From: Margaritispora aquatica
Taxonomy: Eukaryota; Ascomycota; Leotiomycetes; Helotiales; Discinellaceae
Assembly: GCA_007644065.1 (NCBI GenBank)
Contig: VJWN01000013.1
Location: 310,001-374,000, forward strand
Direction of reading: 5' to 3'
DNA length: 64,000 nucleotides
This document shows, piece after piece, positions 34,438-46,960 of this stretch. Numbering within the stretch: the stretch's first letter is position 1; each line of letters starts with the position of its first letter. The notes below the pieces were generated by a model that worked only from the letters and a program-made list of their open reading frames with translations, was not told the DNA's origin and ran no database searches. The position numbers and the translations under genes are program-made.

Positions 34438-35714
34438 ATGGGTGGGATGGATTTTTTTCTGGTTGGCATTTGGTTGGTGTCTGGGATGGTACCTCACATG
34501 GAGCACGAACATTACGAGCTTCGACGTCGCTTTCGATGAGGACAAAATGAAGCAACTTCAAAATCCAACACAATTCGCGCCCCTGCTGATGTGCCCTTCT
34601 TCGAGCCTTCGAAACGAGGAAGTGATGACTGATTGATGATAGTGGTGCAAGTGACTGGTACTGAAGACTTCGAGGTGTCTAATGAATTATAGCATTAACT
34701 TTATCCACGGAACCAATAAGACTCTACCGAGCGTGAGATATCGCAATTACTAGGAAGACTGTTTCAGGATTCTCAAAGTAGAAAGACCAGGAAGTGGGAG
34801 GACATTCGCCTACGTTTTCGAAATGCACAAGTCTATTAACGGTGGCCATTACGAGTTTTGAAAGAATATATCATTACGATCGCAAAGCGATTTCTGTTAG
34901 CTGTTGGACTATCTCATATGCACAAATTATTTACCACAAGGCTTGTCCATCTCATGAGTTATCTGATCTAGGGCTCTTGTGACTCACTCCTTGCTTAGGT
35001 CTCTTCTTCAGTTACATTTCCTCCGACAGGGACATTTAGTCGGGAGGAAGGCGCTTCGGATAAGGCATTTATCTGAAGTCTATGATGACACGATTGCCTA
35101 AGTTGGGTTTCGCACCTAAGTGGCTTACTGCGAGTATTTTGTGAGAGTAAGATCTGTTAACAAGGTATGCACAAAGCATCTTCGCCGAGCTCAAAGCACT
35201 TTCCAACAAGGCACCTCATATCGCCGTACTCGACAAACGGTTGCCTCAAAGAGCCATCAAACAGCACAACCGCAACAGCCTGTTCAGTATCCACCTGAAC
35301 TGATTAGGCTCAATTCTTCCAAGGCGTTTTGGTCTAATAAGGATAGACCACAGTCCAGTTTCCTATTATTCCCTTCCGCCCTTGATTCCCTAGGCGCTTT
35401 CACGGTCAACCTGGACGGCTGCTGACCGCCTTCTTTAAGTGGAGAAGATCAGGTGATCATATTCACTCGGCTTCGCCATTCATTGGCTCAGCCTCCTAGC
35501 GCTGCTCACCAGGTCCTTTCTTACGCTGTCATTGCTGTCTCTCCCATTACTTGCCCAAACTTCGAGGTCGACCACAGAATCGCAAAACCACCAGAAGCAG
35601 AACCACCACTACAGAAATATTTCCCTCTCACTTTCTACCACGAGAATTTCCAAACCTTTTTCATGACTTTATTCCTCCCAATACAAGAACAATTTATCGA
35701 AAACATTTCTCGAC
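34438..35714. other. Intergenic region between eL43 and the RING/PHD gene
   Basis: About 1.3 kb. The first part is the eL43 3' UTR. From about 35100 to 35714 the plus strand should hold the promoter and leader of the RING/PHD gene; several short ORFs there show no family features. No RNA gene was recognised. Confidence 0.45.
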
Positions 35715-37768
35715 ATGGCTGATTCTTGTATCATCTGTCTGGAGGACTTGGATGCTCTTCATGAACCTGGTGTTCACGACGATCCTCAAGATGCGGGCGA
35801 AGTGGCGGTCCTAACACCACCAAGCGCAACATCACATCCTGGCAATCCAGACAACGCAAAAGATGTCGCTTTACTTAAACCTTGCAACCATGTTCTCCAT
35901 GATCATTGCATCAAATTATGGTCTCAGACTGCGAATAGTTGTCCCATCTGTCGTCAACAGTTCAACTTAGTACATGTACTAGATAAGATTGGAGGTGAGT
36001 TACCCCCTTGGTTTCTGCTTGAATTTCTAGTTTTGTAAATACTCTCTACCTCTGCGAGTCGATTCCACGAAGGAAGAGATTCCGTAGGGCTGAGAGGTAT
36101 ACATTTGGATTTTTTGTAATGCACAATGCTATTGATCATTCAGACAAAGCATACTGATACTCCTTTACAGGTACCATCTTGTCAGAGTACGAAGTTGAGA
36201 ACAAGAAACAGGTTGCCGAGTTCGATCCCAGTGCCTGGATAGAAGAGGATGATGAGGAAGAAGAAGAAGAGCACCCATGTCCAATCTGCGGGGAGTCCAA
36301 TGAGCCAGAGGTCCTCCTTTTATGCGACGCATGCGATGCTCCATACCATACCCATTGTATAGGTTTGGAGAGAGTGCCATCAGGAAACTGGTTCTGCATG
36401 GAATGTACCACTGAAGGGGCATACCTAAGAGCTGCAGAACTTCCGCCCTCTGCACCTCGACGTCTCTCTAGACAAATCGCACCACGGACTCAGGCAAGCG
36501 CTCGGCGTAGCAGACAACGTCTAAGAAATGACCATTGGCAAGGACCATGGAGCTTGTTCAGCAATAGGATTCACTCTGCTGCTGGCATTGATCTTGACTT
36601 TTTGGACGAAGAGTCTGAGCAACCGATGAATAATTATCGGCAGTTTCAAGGCCGCGAGGACAACGAATTGAGAGAACGTCGTCAATGGCAGCGCCGTTTT
36701 GACATAGCTCAAAATCAAGGAGCTGGCGATGCCTTTCGTGAGTCGGTTCCAACCAGGCATCGACTACCAATCCCACAGGCTCCTGTCGAAACTGTAGAAG
36801 AAACCCGGGCCTGGGGCGCTCTCGACAGAGCAAAGAAAGTAGATGCCTCCACTCCACGAAATAATAAAAGGAAGTCAAGGTCAATCACAAGCTCTCCAGC
36901 TGAAAGCTCTCAACCACAGGAACCGGAACGAAAACTGAAACGCCCTCGAACTAGAAGAGTTGTGGATAACAATTCTGACTCTGCAGCGGGCTCGTCATCA
37001 ATGGCTAGCACCAGCCGCCATTCTAATGGTTACAGTCGTGCCGGATCCCCCGCATCGCGCATTCTCAACGGACGAACCAGCCAGCCCTCATTTTTATCAA
37101 ATCTTCTCAAAGAAGTTGAGATGGCATCTACCTCAGATGATGATAGATCAGCCATTTCAAACACAACAAGATCAGGCCCGAATAGGGTGACAAGTCCGTC
37201 GCTTGAGTATTCCTCACCAGCTGCATCTCCTACTTCATCTACATCTTACCACACACCTAGAGAAAGTTCGATCACACCACCCCCCAATAGCAAACGTTCT
37301 AGTTCTCCACTTTCTTTAACTTCACGCGTTGAACCAAGATATCCTCCAGCGGCCTACTCCCCCAATAGATCACCACCAGACAGGAAGTCTGAACATCATC
37401 GTGTCCGAGCTTCAAATGGAGAGATAAAACAGCCTCGTGCCCGGCGTCAGCATCCTACTGTGCTGACTGGGTCTGGAAGTACGCCTGCTATACAAACCAC
37501 ACGATCTGTTGAGATATCTCCAATACGAGCAACAATGACAGCCGAGGCTAAGGAGAACATCAACCAAATTGTGAAGAACGCACTTAAACCACATTGGAGA
37601 GCAGCAGAGATAAGCAAAGAACAATATGCAGATATCAACAGAGATGTATCTAGAAAGCTGTATGAAATAGTTGCTGATCCAAGCACCGATGATGAACGAC
37701 AAAAATCTGCTTGGGAAAAGATTGCTACGAGCGAGGTAGCTACAGCGGTCAAATCAATGACAGCATAA
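35715..37768 (+). CDS. RING finger + PHD finger protein
   Basis: Exons 35715-35994 and 36171-37768 with a 176-nt intron (GTGAGT donor, ATACTGATAC branch, TTACAG acceptor) give 625 residues. The RING domain starts at Cys5/Cys8 (DSCIICLEDLD). An insert of about 45 residues separates this from the rest, CNHVLHDHCIKLW and SCPICRQQF. A PHD finger follows at about 120-165 (CPICGE, LLCDACDAPYHTHC, WFCMEC). The rest is Ser/Pro/Arg-rich and disordered, and the C-terminus forms a charged conserved-looking helix (about 550-610). RING+PHD architecture suggests a nuclear E3 ubiquitin ligase that reads histone tails or binds RNA polymerase II, as reported for yeast Asr1. The ortholog assignment is not certain. 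The intron lies between the two fingers. Confidence 0.85.
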
Positions 37769-38758
37769 GAACCGAGAGTACTCTGGGATTGGCGAATTGG
37801 TATTGCTCTCAGGACAAAGGCGCAATTTAAAGATACCCGTATATGCATTGCAGGAATACTGGTGTTTGGTTTCATAGGGGTGGCATTTTTAGTCGTGGCG
37901 AATATGTGTCATTAGACTGGAGGGATATTGGGATTCCTAGGGGTGTTTTACGGTGATATTCCAAAGAAATGGTGACGGTGCATTTAAACAAACCATGAGC
38001 TTGTAGACAAATAAGAGGATCATATCAAATATCACATCAGAAGAATGAGATTGCTATTTAATAGTCTGCACTGCATTTCCCTTTTGAAGAGTCTAAAATC
38101 CTCAGTCTAGAGACATATCTCGCAAAGAATCTAACATTGTAATTAAAGAGCCTGACATACCTACTCCTGGTACTGTTAAATTCCTCGTGCTCGAGATTAA
38201 AGTTTACTAGATTTCACAACAGCTTCATTCCATCGGCAAAGTGAAAATCTAATTCACCTTTATAATATCTCATCTGAGGCACAAGGGGCTCCGTGCTGTC
38301 ATCACAGTCATGCACATTATATGCGCGCTTAGTACACTATATGCAAAAACCCCAGGCAAGTACAAAGCTCTCGAGAGAACTTTGGAATGGGAATGTACAA
38401 AGAAGCTATCTAACTGTTCCCGTAGAAAATAACGTAGGTACCGCTAGCGAAAAAAGCCTTTGCAACTTCATCTAGGCACCTGTAAATGATCCTGGCTTTC
38501 TGGGTTGAAAGGGCCTGGATGATAAGGAATAGGTGTCTTGGATTGAAGAGAAGGTTGTCCACTGCACGAAGTTTTGCGTTTTGTGAGGATTTTTGAGAAA
38601 ACAAAGCTAGGCTAGTTTGAGACTGGCGCTGTCACGTGGATTATGTAAGCAGAAATTTTGTGGATGGAAGTTGAGATGCATGTTGGACTGAGCTTGAAGG
38701 GGATTGAGAGGAATCTGTACAGTCAATTGAGGACCTTGTGAGAAGATATTGAAAAGAT
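37769..38758. other. Intergenic region upstream of mL46
   Basis: About 990 bp, A+T-rich, with the 3' UTR of the RING/PHD gene and the promoter of the mL46 gene. Short ORFs at 38293-38475 and elsewhere show no protein features. Confidence 0.45.
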
Positions 38759-39989
38759 ATGACGGCAAGCAGTAGAGGAAGCAGAGCTGCTTCTGCTTTG
38801 CTAAGTAGGCTTTACCTCTTTCAATCGAACTGGAAAACAGCAAGCTGATTGCCCAAACTATAGGATCATCACGGAGTCAACGACCACAAACCATCTGCGC
38901 AGACTGCCTCAATCTCACCCGTCCTGCTCGCCGTAACTATGCCATGGCAGCCGAGTCTCTAAAGACTCTCGATCCCGCATCCAACTCTGCCCTTCCTCAC
39001 ATCAAGAAGAGCACACCTCCCACCACCTCTACTCCTGGCGCTGGCTACACGACACAAGCTGGGATCCTTCTTTCGAGAGCACCTTTGCTCACGGCGACAC
39101 AGAGTCCATTCGAGAAAGCGTTCTACTTTTACCAGAAGAGGTTGAATGAGAGGTTGGTGATGCCATTTACAAGATACTTCTACTTCAAAAAAGATACGCC
39201 AGCCGACACGGATTGGAAGATCAAAGCGAAAGAGAGGAACGGCACATTCGCCAGAGAGTTAGGCGGTTACAGAGCCTACGGCGATGAAGCGTGGAATGAT
39301 GAGCTGCTCTCGTCAGAGGCTGCAGTAGGAGCAGAGGCGGGCAAGGATATGGGCAAGATGGGACTTTCAGAGCCCAAGTGGATGATAGAGTCTCTAGTGC
39401 ACGATGCGAAGATTAGGGCAGTGGAGGGCAAGGATGGAAATGCGGTCGCGGTAGAGGAGAGCATGGAAGACGCGAAGGACTTAATGGTCGAGAAACCTCT
39501 GAGTCGCTTCAGTGAGGCTGATCGCACAAACGATGAGAAGAGGCTGGATAGGCAGATGACGAGGACGCTGTACTTGGTCGTGAAGAAGGGCGGTCATTGG
39601 ATGTTTCCTTCTGGCGATTTGGTGGGGAGGGAGAATCTGCATCAGGTATTTCCCCATGCTCTCACTACTCATTTCTCAAAAGTTCGGGGCAAAGTAGCTA
39701 ACACCTTTCCAAGGCAGCAGAGCGTGTCCTCGTCCAATCCGCCGGGATGAATATGAACACCTGGATCGTCGGTAACGTGCCTGTTGGACACTTCATCAAG
39801 AAGCCGTCGTCCGATCGCAAGGGCCTAAAGACCTTTTTCATGAAGGGACGAATCTTGGCCGGCCAAGCAGATCTGACAAAGAATCTCATGGGGGTGGAGG
39901 ATTACAAGTGGCTGACTAAAGAGGAGACAAGGAGGATCGTCAATGGCAAGTACTGGGCTTGGGTGAAGAACATGCTCGCTGATCGGTAG
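38759..39989 (+). CDS. MRPL17: Mitochondrial large-subunit ribosomal protein mL46
   Basis: Exons 38759-38804, 38864-39645 and 39714-39989 give 367 residues. mL46 is a Nudix-fold protein of the mitoribosome central protuberance. The degenerate Nudix box spans intron 2: GGHWMFPSGDLVGRENLHQ joins AAERVLVQSAG. Other family pieces are RLNERLVMPFTRYFYF and YKWLTKEE. The obvious downstream ATG (38944) would lack a targeting signal. I infer a first exon encoding MTASSRGSRAASALL, spliced by a 59-nt intron (GTAGGC donor, GCTGAT branch, CTATAG acceptor) into an open frame containing RSSRSQRPQ and PARRNYA, which resembles an Arg/Ser/Ala-rich mitochondrial presequence. Frame phase fits at both joins. The family call is strong; the first exon is inference. 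Confidence 0.88.
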
Positions 39990-40701
39990 AGAGGCGAAGG
40001 ATGGAAGATGAAAATGTACAAAATTAGGTCTCTAGTGTAGCGTGCATGCATGGACGGAGCATTGTATTGTAGTAGATTTGTAACAACGATGTTATATGAT
40101 AGCTTCAACTCTACTTTCCACGTCTGGGAAATGTTCATCCAAGGTTTCGCGGCTAGATATAACTTGTGAGCTGTATTTGAAATAAAAGTGTTGATTTAGT
40201 AAAGCGACTTTTAAGGAGCAGTGAGCAAACACTCGAAGGGACTGTTAAAAGGATGCATGAGATGAAAATTCAATCACAACACCGACATTGACACGGAAAG
40301 CACCATTAAATGTTATAAGAAGGTTAGTGTATTCATTGATCTTTTTGCTGCATCTTGTTCTGCGTGCAATTAAAAAAATCTAGTTCGTCTCCTCCCATGC
40401 TTTCACCTACTACGTCTTCGCTTCGCTTTGGCCTGTGTCCTAGAGAAACAGCAGTAGCTGGTATCAAGTGCAGAGAACGCCTTCAGCTAAGCTGTAAGTG
40501 AAATAAGAAAACGCCGACCCAATGCAACTCATCGTTATTCATCATCCATAGTCCTTCAATGCAAGTCGAACGAGCACTACCAAAGTGACATTCCTTAGCT
40601 AACGCATGCTTCTTCAGCATCCTAAACACCATGCCATGCAAAGACAGACAACGCCGGAAGATCAGGAAAACGATTTGCGAGAAAGCAATGCCATAAAACA
40701 A
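39990..40701. other. Convergent intergenic region
   Basis: About 710 bp between the 3' ends of the mL46 gene (+) and the CAF1-type ribonuclease gene (-). No supportable gene. Holds both 3' UTRs. Confidence 0.5.
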
Positions 40702-42604
40702 CTACTCGTAGTCATCAATGCTTTCCTCGCTCTCATCCATAGCCTTCTCCGCCAAATCACAGACTCCGCCCTCAGTGCCTTGAACGCGCAACTTGTTGGT
40801 GTAGAGGTCCCAGAACGAGTTACTCATTGGTGGGATGAATTGTCCAGGCTCAATGACATCAGGCTCATCCTCGTTTTCCTTCGCAACTACATCACCTGGC
40901 TTTGTGATCTTCCTAACTGTGTAAGCACGTGGTGTGTCTTCGCCTTGATATTGAAGGGCCGCGAAAGGGTTCGGAGTGGTGAAGAGTGGTGCGCCGCCTG
41001 TCTCAACACTGCTGTCGGTCTCGTTGTCAGAGAATGCCATGATATCGGCTTCCTCCTCCTCGAAATTTTCAATGTCGGAGTCAACTTCACCAAGTTGCTT
41101 TCTCAATGCGGTGTACAGTTGAGCGGTAAGCTTGACGAAGAGCTCAGCTGTCACCCAACTGTCGTAGCCGGCTTCGTGTTCCTTGCTAAATGAAGAGCTA
41201 TACGAAGTGTGGTCTTCATGGAGGAGAATAAGGGGGAAGTGCATTTTCTTGAATGGAGCCAGGAGGTCCTTGAGATTAGCCCGTGGGTTCATGGAGTCTG
41301 CGCCTTGAGTCGCAAGATACTTAGTGTCAATGACCGTGGGGAACAACTCGTGGATATCCTCTTGAAAGTACTCAACTTTGGTGGGAAGAGTGCCGATGAA
41401 TGTCTTGTAGAGAAATCCAAGATCGGTGAACAGATTGTGGCCAACAATGATGCGTGCTTTGCTTTGAAGGTTCGATACAATTGCTGCGAGCTCAAGCTTG
41501 ACGGCTGCGAGTTCCTCCTGGGTATTGGTCTTTGCATTCCAGAACCATTCTGGGTCAATATCGGACAAGTCTCCGCCAGACAAAGCCTCGAAAATCCATC
41601 GCAATCCTAACTTGTTATTAGAAATGCCTATAGACAAAATCAAGGTGCTTACCTTTTTGATAAGCAATTGAATCATTGAATTTGCGGAGCTTGCTTGCTT
41701 GGATCTATTATTGATTAGCCAATGAATAGATGATCTCCATATTCACTTACAGTTGCCTCTCGCTTCTCATCGAGTTTCTGAACTTGCATGAAGGAACCAT
41801 CCATACGCGCAAACACAATGTATTTTGGAAACTCATTGCGAACAAGTTGATAGATCAACCTACGTTGATAACCATTCAATGGACCGGACTTGCTCGAAAT
41901 ATTGCAAAAACTCATCTCCTGCTTCAAAACTGTTAGTATCAAACCCAACTCTGTTAGGTTTAAGATTGTTCCTACCTTAGGATCCTTGATCCAGGCTGAA
42001 ATTGTTTGACGAGCACCGCGATAAAAATCCAGTGCTGCAGGTTCATTGGCAGGAATAACCATATCTGGAATCTTGGCCTGTTTGTCCATCCGAGCAGCAT
42101 ACTCCTCGCGTAAGGCATCCTCTTCTTGCCGAGACAAGTAAACGACACCTTCCTTGAAGACCTTACCAAAATCAAACTGGTTTTTTGACAGGAAGTCGCA
42201 TGCACTACTCGAGAATGAGAAGTTCCGCTCCAATCTGAGGTCACAACCAGCTGCAGTTAGTGGGCTGAGATTGAAGTTGAACGGTCGAGCAAGGTAATAC
42301 TCTATAACAGAGTTAGCGGATGTCCTATCAAAGAATCGCCACATAACAAACCTCTCTCACGATCTTCTTTGACGCATGTAATACCAACTTGCAGAACCTG
42401 GAATGTCTCTGCGGCGCTCTTCATCTCCTCATACTGCTGTTGTAGTGACGGTCTGCCGACATCATGAGAACGATCACCAGATGAGAACTTAGATCTTGTT
42501 GCAATACCACTCATCTCCAGATCAAAGGAGACAAAAGCAGCATCTGAAATATGCTTCAAAGTTGAAAGCAATTCCTTGCGGAAATGAGCTTGATTGATTT
42601 CCAT
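40702..42604 (-). CDS. CAF1/PARN-family 3'-5' ribonuclease
   Basis: Exons (minus strand) 42604-42352, 42301-41976, 41918-41751, 41704-41653 and 41606-40702 give 567 residues. DEDD-type signatures are visible: AAFVSFDLEMSG near the N-terminus supplies the Asp/Glu pair; IIVGHNLFTDLGFLYK supplies the middle Asp; and HEAGYDSWVTAELF supplies the last His and Asp. Conserved KLRKFNDSIAYQKGLRWIFEAL is rebuilt over two introns. PARN-like enzymes remove poly(A) or trim small-RNA ends; fission yeast Triman, of the same family, trims small RNAs for RNAi. Which role applies here cannot be told. The third exon boundary (intron 41919-41975, 57 nt) has no in-frame stop, so retention would add 19 residues. 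The C-terminus is acidic (Glu/Asp-rich). A long antisense ORF (40606-41193) is a shadow. Confidence 0.88.
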
Positions 42605-43498
42605 CTTGTTGCTTTCGAAGTGTATTGAGTTGGGAAAGCTTAGGCTTGATAAATGTGTTTATGTACTCGACGCCGCAGCAAGCGAGCTTGCGAAAAACGT
42701 CGGTGAATGACTGACGCAGTGAATTGGATATGGAATTGTAATATTTCGTAACGACCGATGATTCATTCCGCAAATTCAGCCTTGTAGAGCTGCTAATGCG
42801 TAGCAACGGAGAGAAGGACACGGAAGCAGCAATGTTGGATTGGCAGTCATTCAGATGCAACACCAATGTATCGAAGCAGTCGAAGATTGTTATTGAAAGT
42901 GGTGCCAGGTTTGCTGATCAAGCTTCCAAAAGTAAGCTATTGTTTAGAATTGTTATCAAGTGTATGGAATATCGTGATTGTATTTGATGCAGAGGTTTAG
43001 TGCAGTGTAGCCTAGGTACGATTTCCACCAAATCAACACTACCCTTCTGATAAAAAACCGTGATTAATCAGGTATACATTATATTGCACCTAAACCAAGA
43101 ATCTCAAGACTCCAAGACGTAATATATCGTGACCATATTCTGGATATTTACACTTGATCAAATTCGAGGTTCGGAGTAAACACTAAGTTGTTGTAAGATC
43201 TTACGTATTCATGTTTGGTTTGTTCAGTGGTAAACAAATATTGCATAAATTATGCACATTATGGAATTACCCAAGCTATCCTTGATTGAGCCTGCATAAC
43301 TATGATCCCTGGGCGAATCAACGACTTCGAGAATTGGACCGAGGCTCTCACTTTGACCTGTCCACTCGGCCATTTTCACGTTCAACAAACGACAACCAGC
43401 TCGGTGGTGCTGGCGGATCACGTTCAGCATTCCAGACCACCTCGCTCCCTTCCTCTTGTTTTCATTCCTCGCTGGCGTCTTGAAGGCCATCGATCACG
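42605..43498. promoter_or_regulatory. Divergent promoter region of the ribonuclease and PEX26 genes
   Basis: An 894-bp region between divergent start codons. A+T-rich in the centre (about 42880-43270) with no supportable ORF. The last 200 bases form the PEX26 leader, in which two other frames also stay open briefly. Confidence 0.45.
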
Positions 43499-44944
43499 AT
43501 GACTTCCACCAGCAGCAGTTTCGCGACGACACTTACGCCAACACGAGAGACGCTCACCACCTCCCAGCTCCTCTCGTCCTCCATATCGTCACTGAACTCC
43601 GGCTCATCAAGACACGCATCCTCTCAGATCTCAAAGATATACCGGCAGTCTTCGACGCTTTTCCTCACGCGAAGACTACCAGAATCTTTGTCAACTATCC
43701 TACCGGTGATTACCGCACAGCCGACAGACGACACGAATGCCATACCGGAGCCAGCACCTATAGCTAGAGCGAGTAGGACGACGCGAATCAAGGTCTGGAG
43801 TTTATACCTAACGATCTTGAATGCTGTGGTCGAGCTGGATCCAGAAGAGGGCAAGCAGGCTTTTGGAAGTGCTGAGTGGAGGGGTTTGGTTCAGAAAGTG
43901 AGGGAAGGAGAGGTATGGGAAGAGGTAGTGAAGAATGGATACGGAGGCATTGAAGGAGATGTGGATGCTGATGTCGTGATAAACCTGTTAGTATTCCTAT
44001 CCGCTGAATTGTTATACAAGAGCTAATTGAGACTAAGTGCAACACTGCTACTCGCCCATGCCCGATCTCAAAAGATCAACCAAGCCCGTCTGGAAAACTA
44101 CCTTGCGACATGCACCGCACCAAATCTCGATGTTTCTTCTCGACTACAATCCCAATCTCCGCATCCACGATCCCGGAATGGTCGCATGACCAGTCCATCC
44201 AAGAACAACCATTCCGGAACCGACACACCCCGCGATCTTAATGCCCGCGTTAAGATATTGGAACTCTACACCTTACATGTGCTCCTCCGCAACAACGAAT
44301 GGGACTATGCCCGTGAATTCATCTCTATTTCCTCGGTGCTAGATGAAGAGCGCCGTGAAGCTTTTCTACAAGCCTTGCAATCATTGCAGGACGAACAGCA
44401 CGAAGCCGAGCGCCGTGAGAAAGAGGAGAGGCGGTATCAGGAAGAGCAATTAAAGAAAGACATCGAAGACGCCCGGAGGAGGCGAGCGGAGAATGAAGAA
44501 CGAGAAAGGAAACGAGAGGAGGAGGAGCGATTAAAACGTGACCGCAAAACAGCAGGAAGCGAAATCGACTACGGTGTCGAAGATACACCTCGCCCTGGCT
44601 CTTCGAAATCTCGCTCCTCAGTCAAAGGCTCAACGAAAGATGGACCTATTTCCAAGAAAGTACCGGCATCGATAGCTCGCTCTAATGTCCCAGCCAAGAT
44701 CCCACCTACTCTCCTTGCACGCGCAACGAACATAGTAAGCAATATGCGCAAATTGCTCGAGGGCCTAGGGGGAAATTTCAAAACGAGACCGATGTTCTTG
44801 CTCCAGATGCTGGCGTTCTTGGTGGGGTTCGTGGTGGTCTTTAGTCGACGGGATGTCAAGGAAAGGGTTAAGCGCGTCTTGGGTAATGGGTGGACAAAAG
44901 TGAGACAGACGGCTGGGATGGGGGTGAAAGTTAGCTATATCTAG
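43499..44944 (+). CDS. PEX26: Peroxin 26, filamentous-fungal type
   Basis: Exons 43499-43986 and 44038-44944, joined by a 51-nt intron (GTTAGT donor, GCTAAT branch, TAAG acceptor), give 464 residues. Pex26 is a tail-anchored peroxisomal membrane protein that recruits the Pex1-Pex6 AAA complex, which extracts the import receptor Pex5. Family-like features are the Ser-rich N-terminus followed by [23 protein letters not shown], then helical repeats ([36 protein letters not shown]), a long charged coiled coil (about 270-340, Glu/Arg-rich), and a hydrophobic anchor near residues 417-433 ([16 protein letters not shown]) with basic residues behind it. The match to filamentous-fungal Pex26 rests on this arrangement and remembered motifs, so there is some doubt. 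Unspliced, the first frame stops at 44026. Confidence 0.8.
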
Positions 44945-45416
44945 GTTGACTGATGGGCGAGAAGTGGAAACTGTATATTATAATTCTGCACGCCATGATT
45001 TGAAGCATTTGTTGGTGTTGAAGGAATGATTCGGGACTGATTGGGAGGGCTTGGCAATGATCTGTGTTGGATGAGAAAATGATAATCAACTTCCTTTGTT
45101 CACAATCCTGAATTTGATGCCTCGAGTTGGTGAAGGTGAAGTATATCCATCACAGCTGAACATGACTTCATACCCTTTCATTCAAGGACTCCGGAAGCTG
45201 ATTCGCAAAATGCCACGTTTTGCACCCATGGTTGACTCTATCAGTTGTCACTTCGCAATCACCGAGCAAGCATGTGGACAGCCTTAATAACACGACCACT
45301 TTGTCGGCTTTCCTAGTGTTCACAAAAGCAGTTGTCTTTGATTCCGTAATCCTATGCCCCATATCCCAATGCCCATGAATTTCCAATAATCTACAAATGC
45401 CCGCCCATGTCCCCAC
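44945..45416. other. Convergent intergenic region
   Basis: A 472-bp gap between the 3' ends of PEX26 (+) and the lectin gene (-). Only short ORFs without features; presumably the two 3' UTRs. Confidence 0.5.
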
Positions 45417-46804
45417 TCACATGTACTTAAAGTGATTTTGCTGCCGTTTTCGCTTGTAAATCACATATGCACCTACAGTCAAGACCTGACTGCCCATCAC
45501 AACCATCAACAGTCCGCCCCAACCTATTCCGCCTACTGTGCCTACGGTCTCAATAATACCGTCTTTGTGGCTCCGCACCTCTGTTCTAATACCTGCGCTG
45601 TGGCGCTCTAGAGCAATGTGTAGCTCGCTCTTCATGGTCCTCATGTCTTGAGCTATTGTGTCAAGCTTAGTCTCAATCGCATTCTGGGTCATTTTCATAT
45701 GTTGCAGGGAGGTTGTCAGGGTCTCAAGACGCATCACCGTGTCTTTGTAATGTGCAGTCGTGTCAGCTTCAAAGGCCATGTGATCCCTATGCGCAGTCGA
45801 GATGTGCTTCATCATCATTTGCAGCCTGTTATGCAAATCTGCGAACTGCTCAGCTGAGCTGGTGAACTTTGACGCTAGCTCCTCCGGCGGATCAGACCAA
45901 GCTGGGATATCACCATGGTTCTGGCTGGTACCAGTTTCCTCTTGGACCTGGGCAGCTTTGTACTGGTGCTCAGGTACAGAGCCTGGGGCATCTGGAGCGT
46001 GTGTCTCTGTGACAGTGACAAACTTAAAGATTTCGAAGGAATCCGGATTCTCTGCTGAAGCAGCGCTGATACCGAAGTTATAGCCCATGGGAAGTTTTAT
46101 CTTCTGAGACTCGAAACATAGGGTGCCATCCACGGAAACTTGAAAGCTTTCGCGGAGCTGCTTGATAGCTATCCTAGAGGGTCGACCGAGATTGCGGTAT
46201 GAATACTGGCAATGACCAAATGCCAAACTGTCGACGCTGTGGTGACTTTTGTAATCCTTTGATCCATCATTCAGGAAACCTCGAATATAGCCACCGGAGC
46301 TGGCATATTGGTCAATAATGAGGCCGAGTCCGTCAAATTTTCCAACGGTGTAAATACTAGCTGTCCCTATATCCTGCTGTCCGTTCTTTGCATACCATAT
46401 CTGCAAGTTGCCGCCTCCACGCTCTGGTCCTGTCGCTCGGAAGTCCACATCTACAGACCATTCTGAGTGTCCTAACGTCTTGTCCGACCATATTGCTCCT
46501 CGCTGGTTTCCTGGCACCGGTGGAGTAAGGACCAGTTTGTTCGACAGAATCTCCGGTGGTGAAGGGCTGCCACTTATGTGCCAGCCCGGCACAGCTCGTA
46601 AATTGGGAGATATGCTGTAGAACTACAGTTAGACGTTGGCTTTTCTTCAGCAGTTTTGTCGACGTAAGGGAGACAAGAAAATCTAAAGACATACCGATCA
46701 GTCTGGCCGAATGAAAGTTCATTGTGAAGATATGAAGCCTGAGCGTAAGAAAAGAAGACAATCGTCGTCGCAAGTGACGATAGCGGCGTAGTGAAGAGCT
46801 GCAT
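45417..46804 (-). CDS. L-type lectin cargo receptor, ERGIC-53/Emp47-like
   Basis: Exons 46804-46695 and 46614-45417 with an 80-nt intron (GTATGT donor, TCTAAC branch, CTACAG acceptor) give 435 residues. The protein starts with a signal peptide (MQLFTTPLSSLATTIVFFSYAQ). The lectin domain (about 35-245) carries NLRAVPGWHISG, GAIWS, a carbohydrate-binding strand GGGNLQIWYA and DGLGLIIDQY. A coiled-coil stalk follows with alternating hydrophobic positions, then one membrane helix (GGLLMVVMGSQVLTVGAYVIY) and a short basic cytosolic tail KRKRQQNHFKYM. This is the layout of ER-Golgi cargo receptors that bind high-mannose glycoproteins. The gene lies near ALG8, which builds such glycans, but this is probably coincidence. 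Assignment to Emp46 versus Emp47 type is not possible. Confidence 0.88.
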
Positions 46805-46960
46805 CTTGAACCAGCACACCAAATTCCACACCTTCAAGTACCAAGTATCTTGCCAGAAGATATTGCTTCAAGAATATGAAAATATGCGAGAAAAATAGCA
46901 CAAGGAGATCTGGTCAATTCGGCTTCGCTGGTACTCAGGCTGTAATTGAATGGTGGGTTG

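Noticed and set aside
40606..41193. 195-residue plus-strand ORF
   Set aside because: Lies antisense to the last exon of the CAF1/PARN-like gene, whose conserved nuclease motifs are on the minus strand; no protein features of its own.
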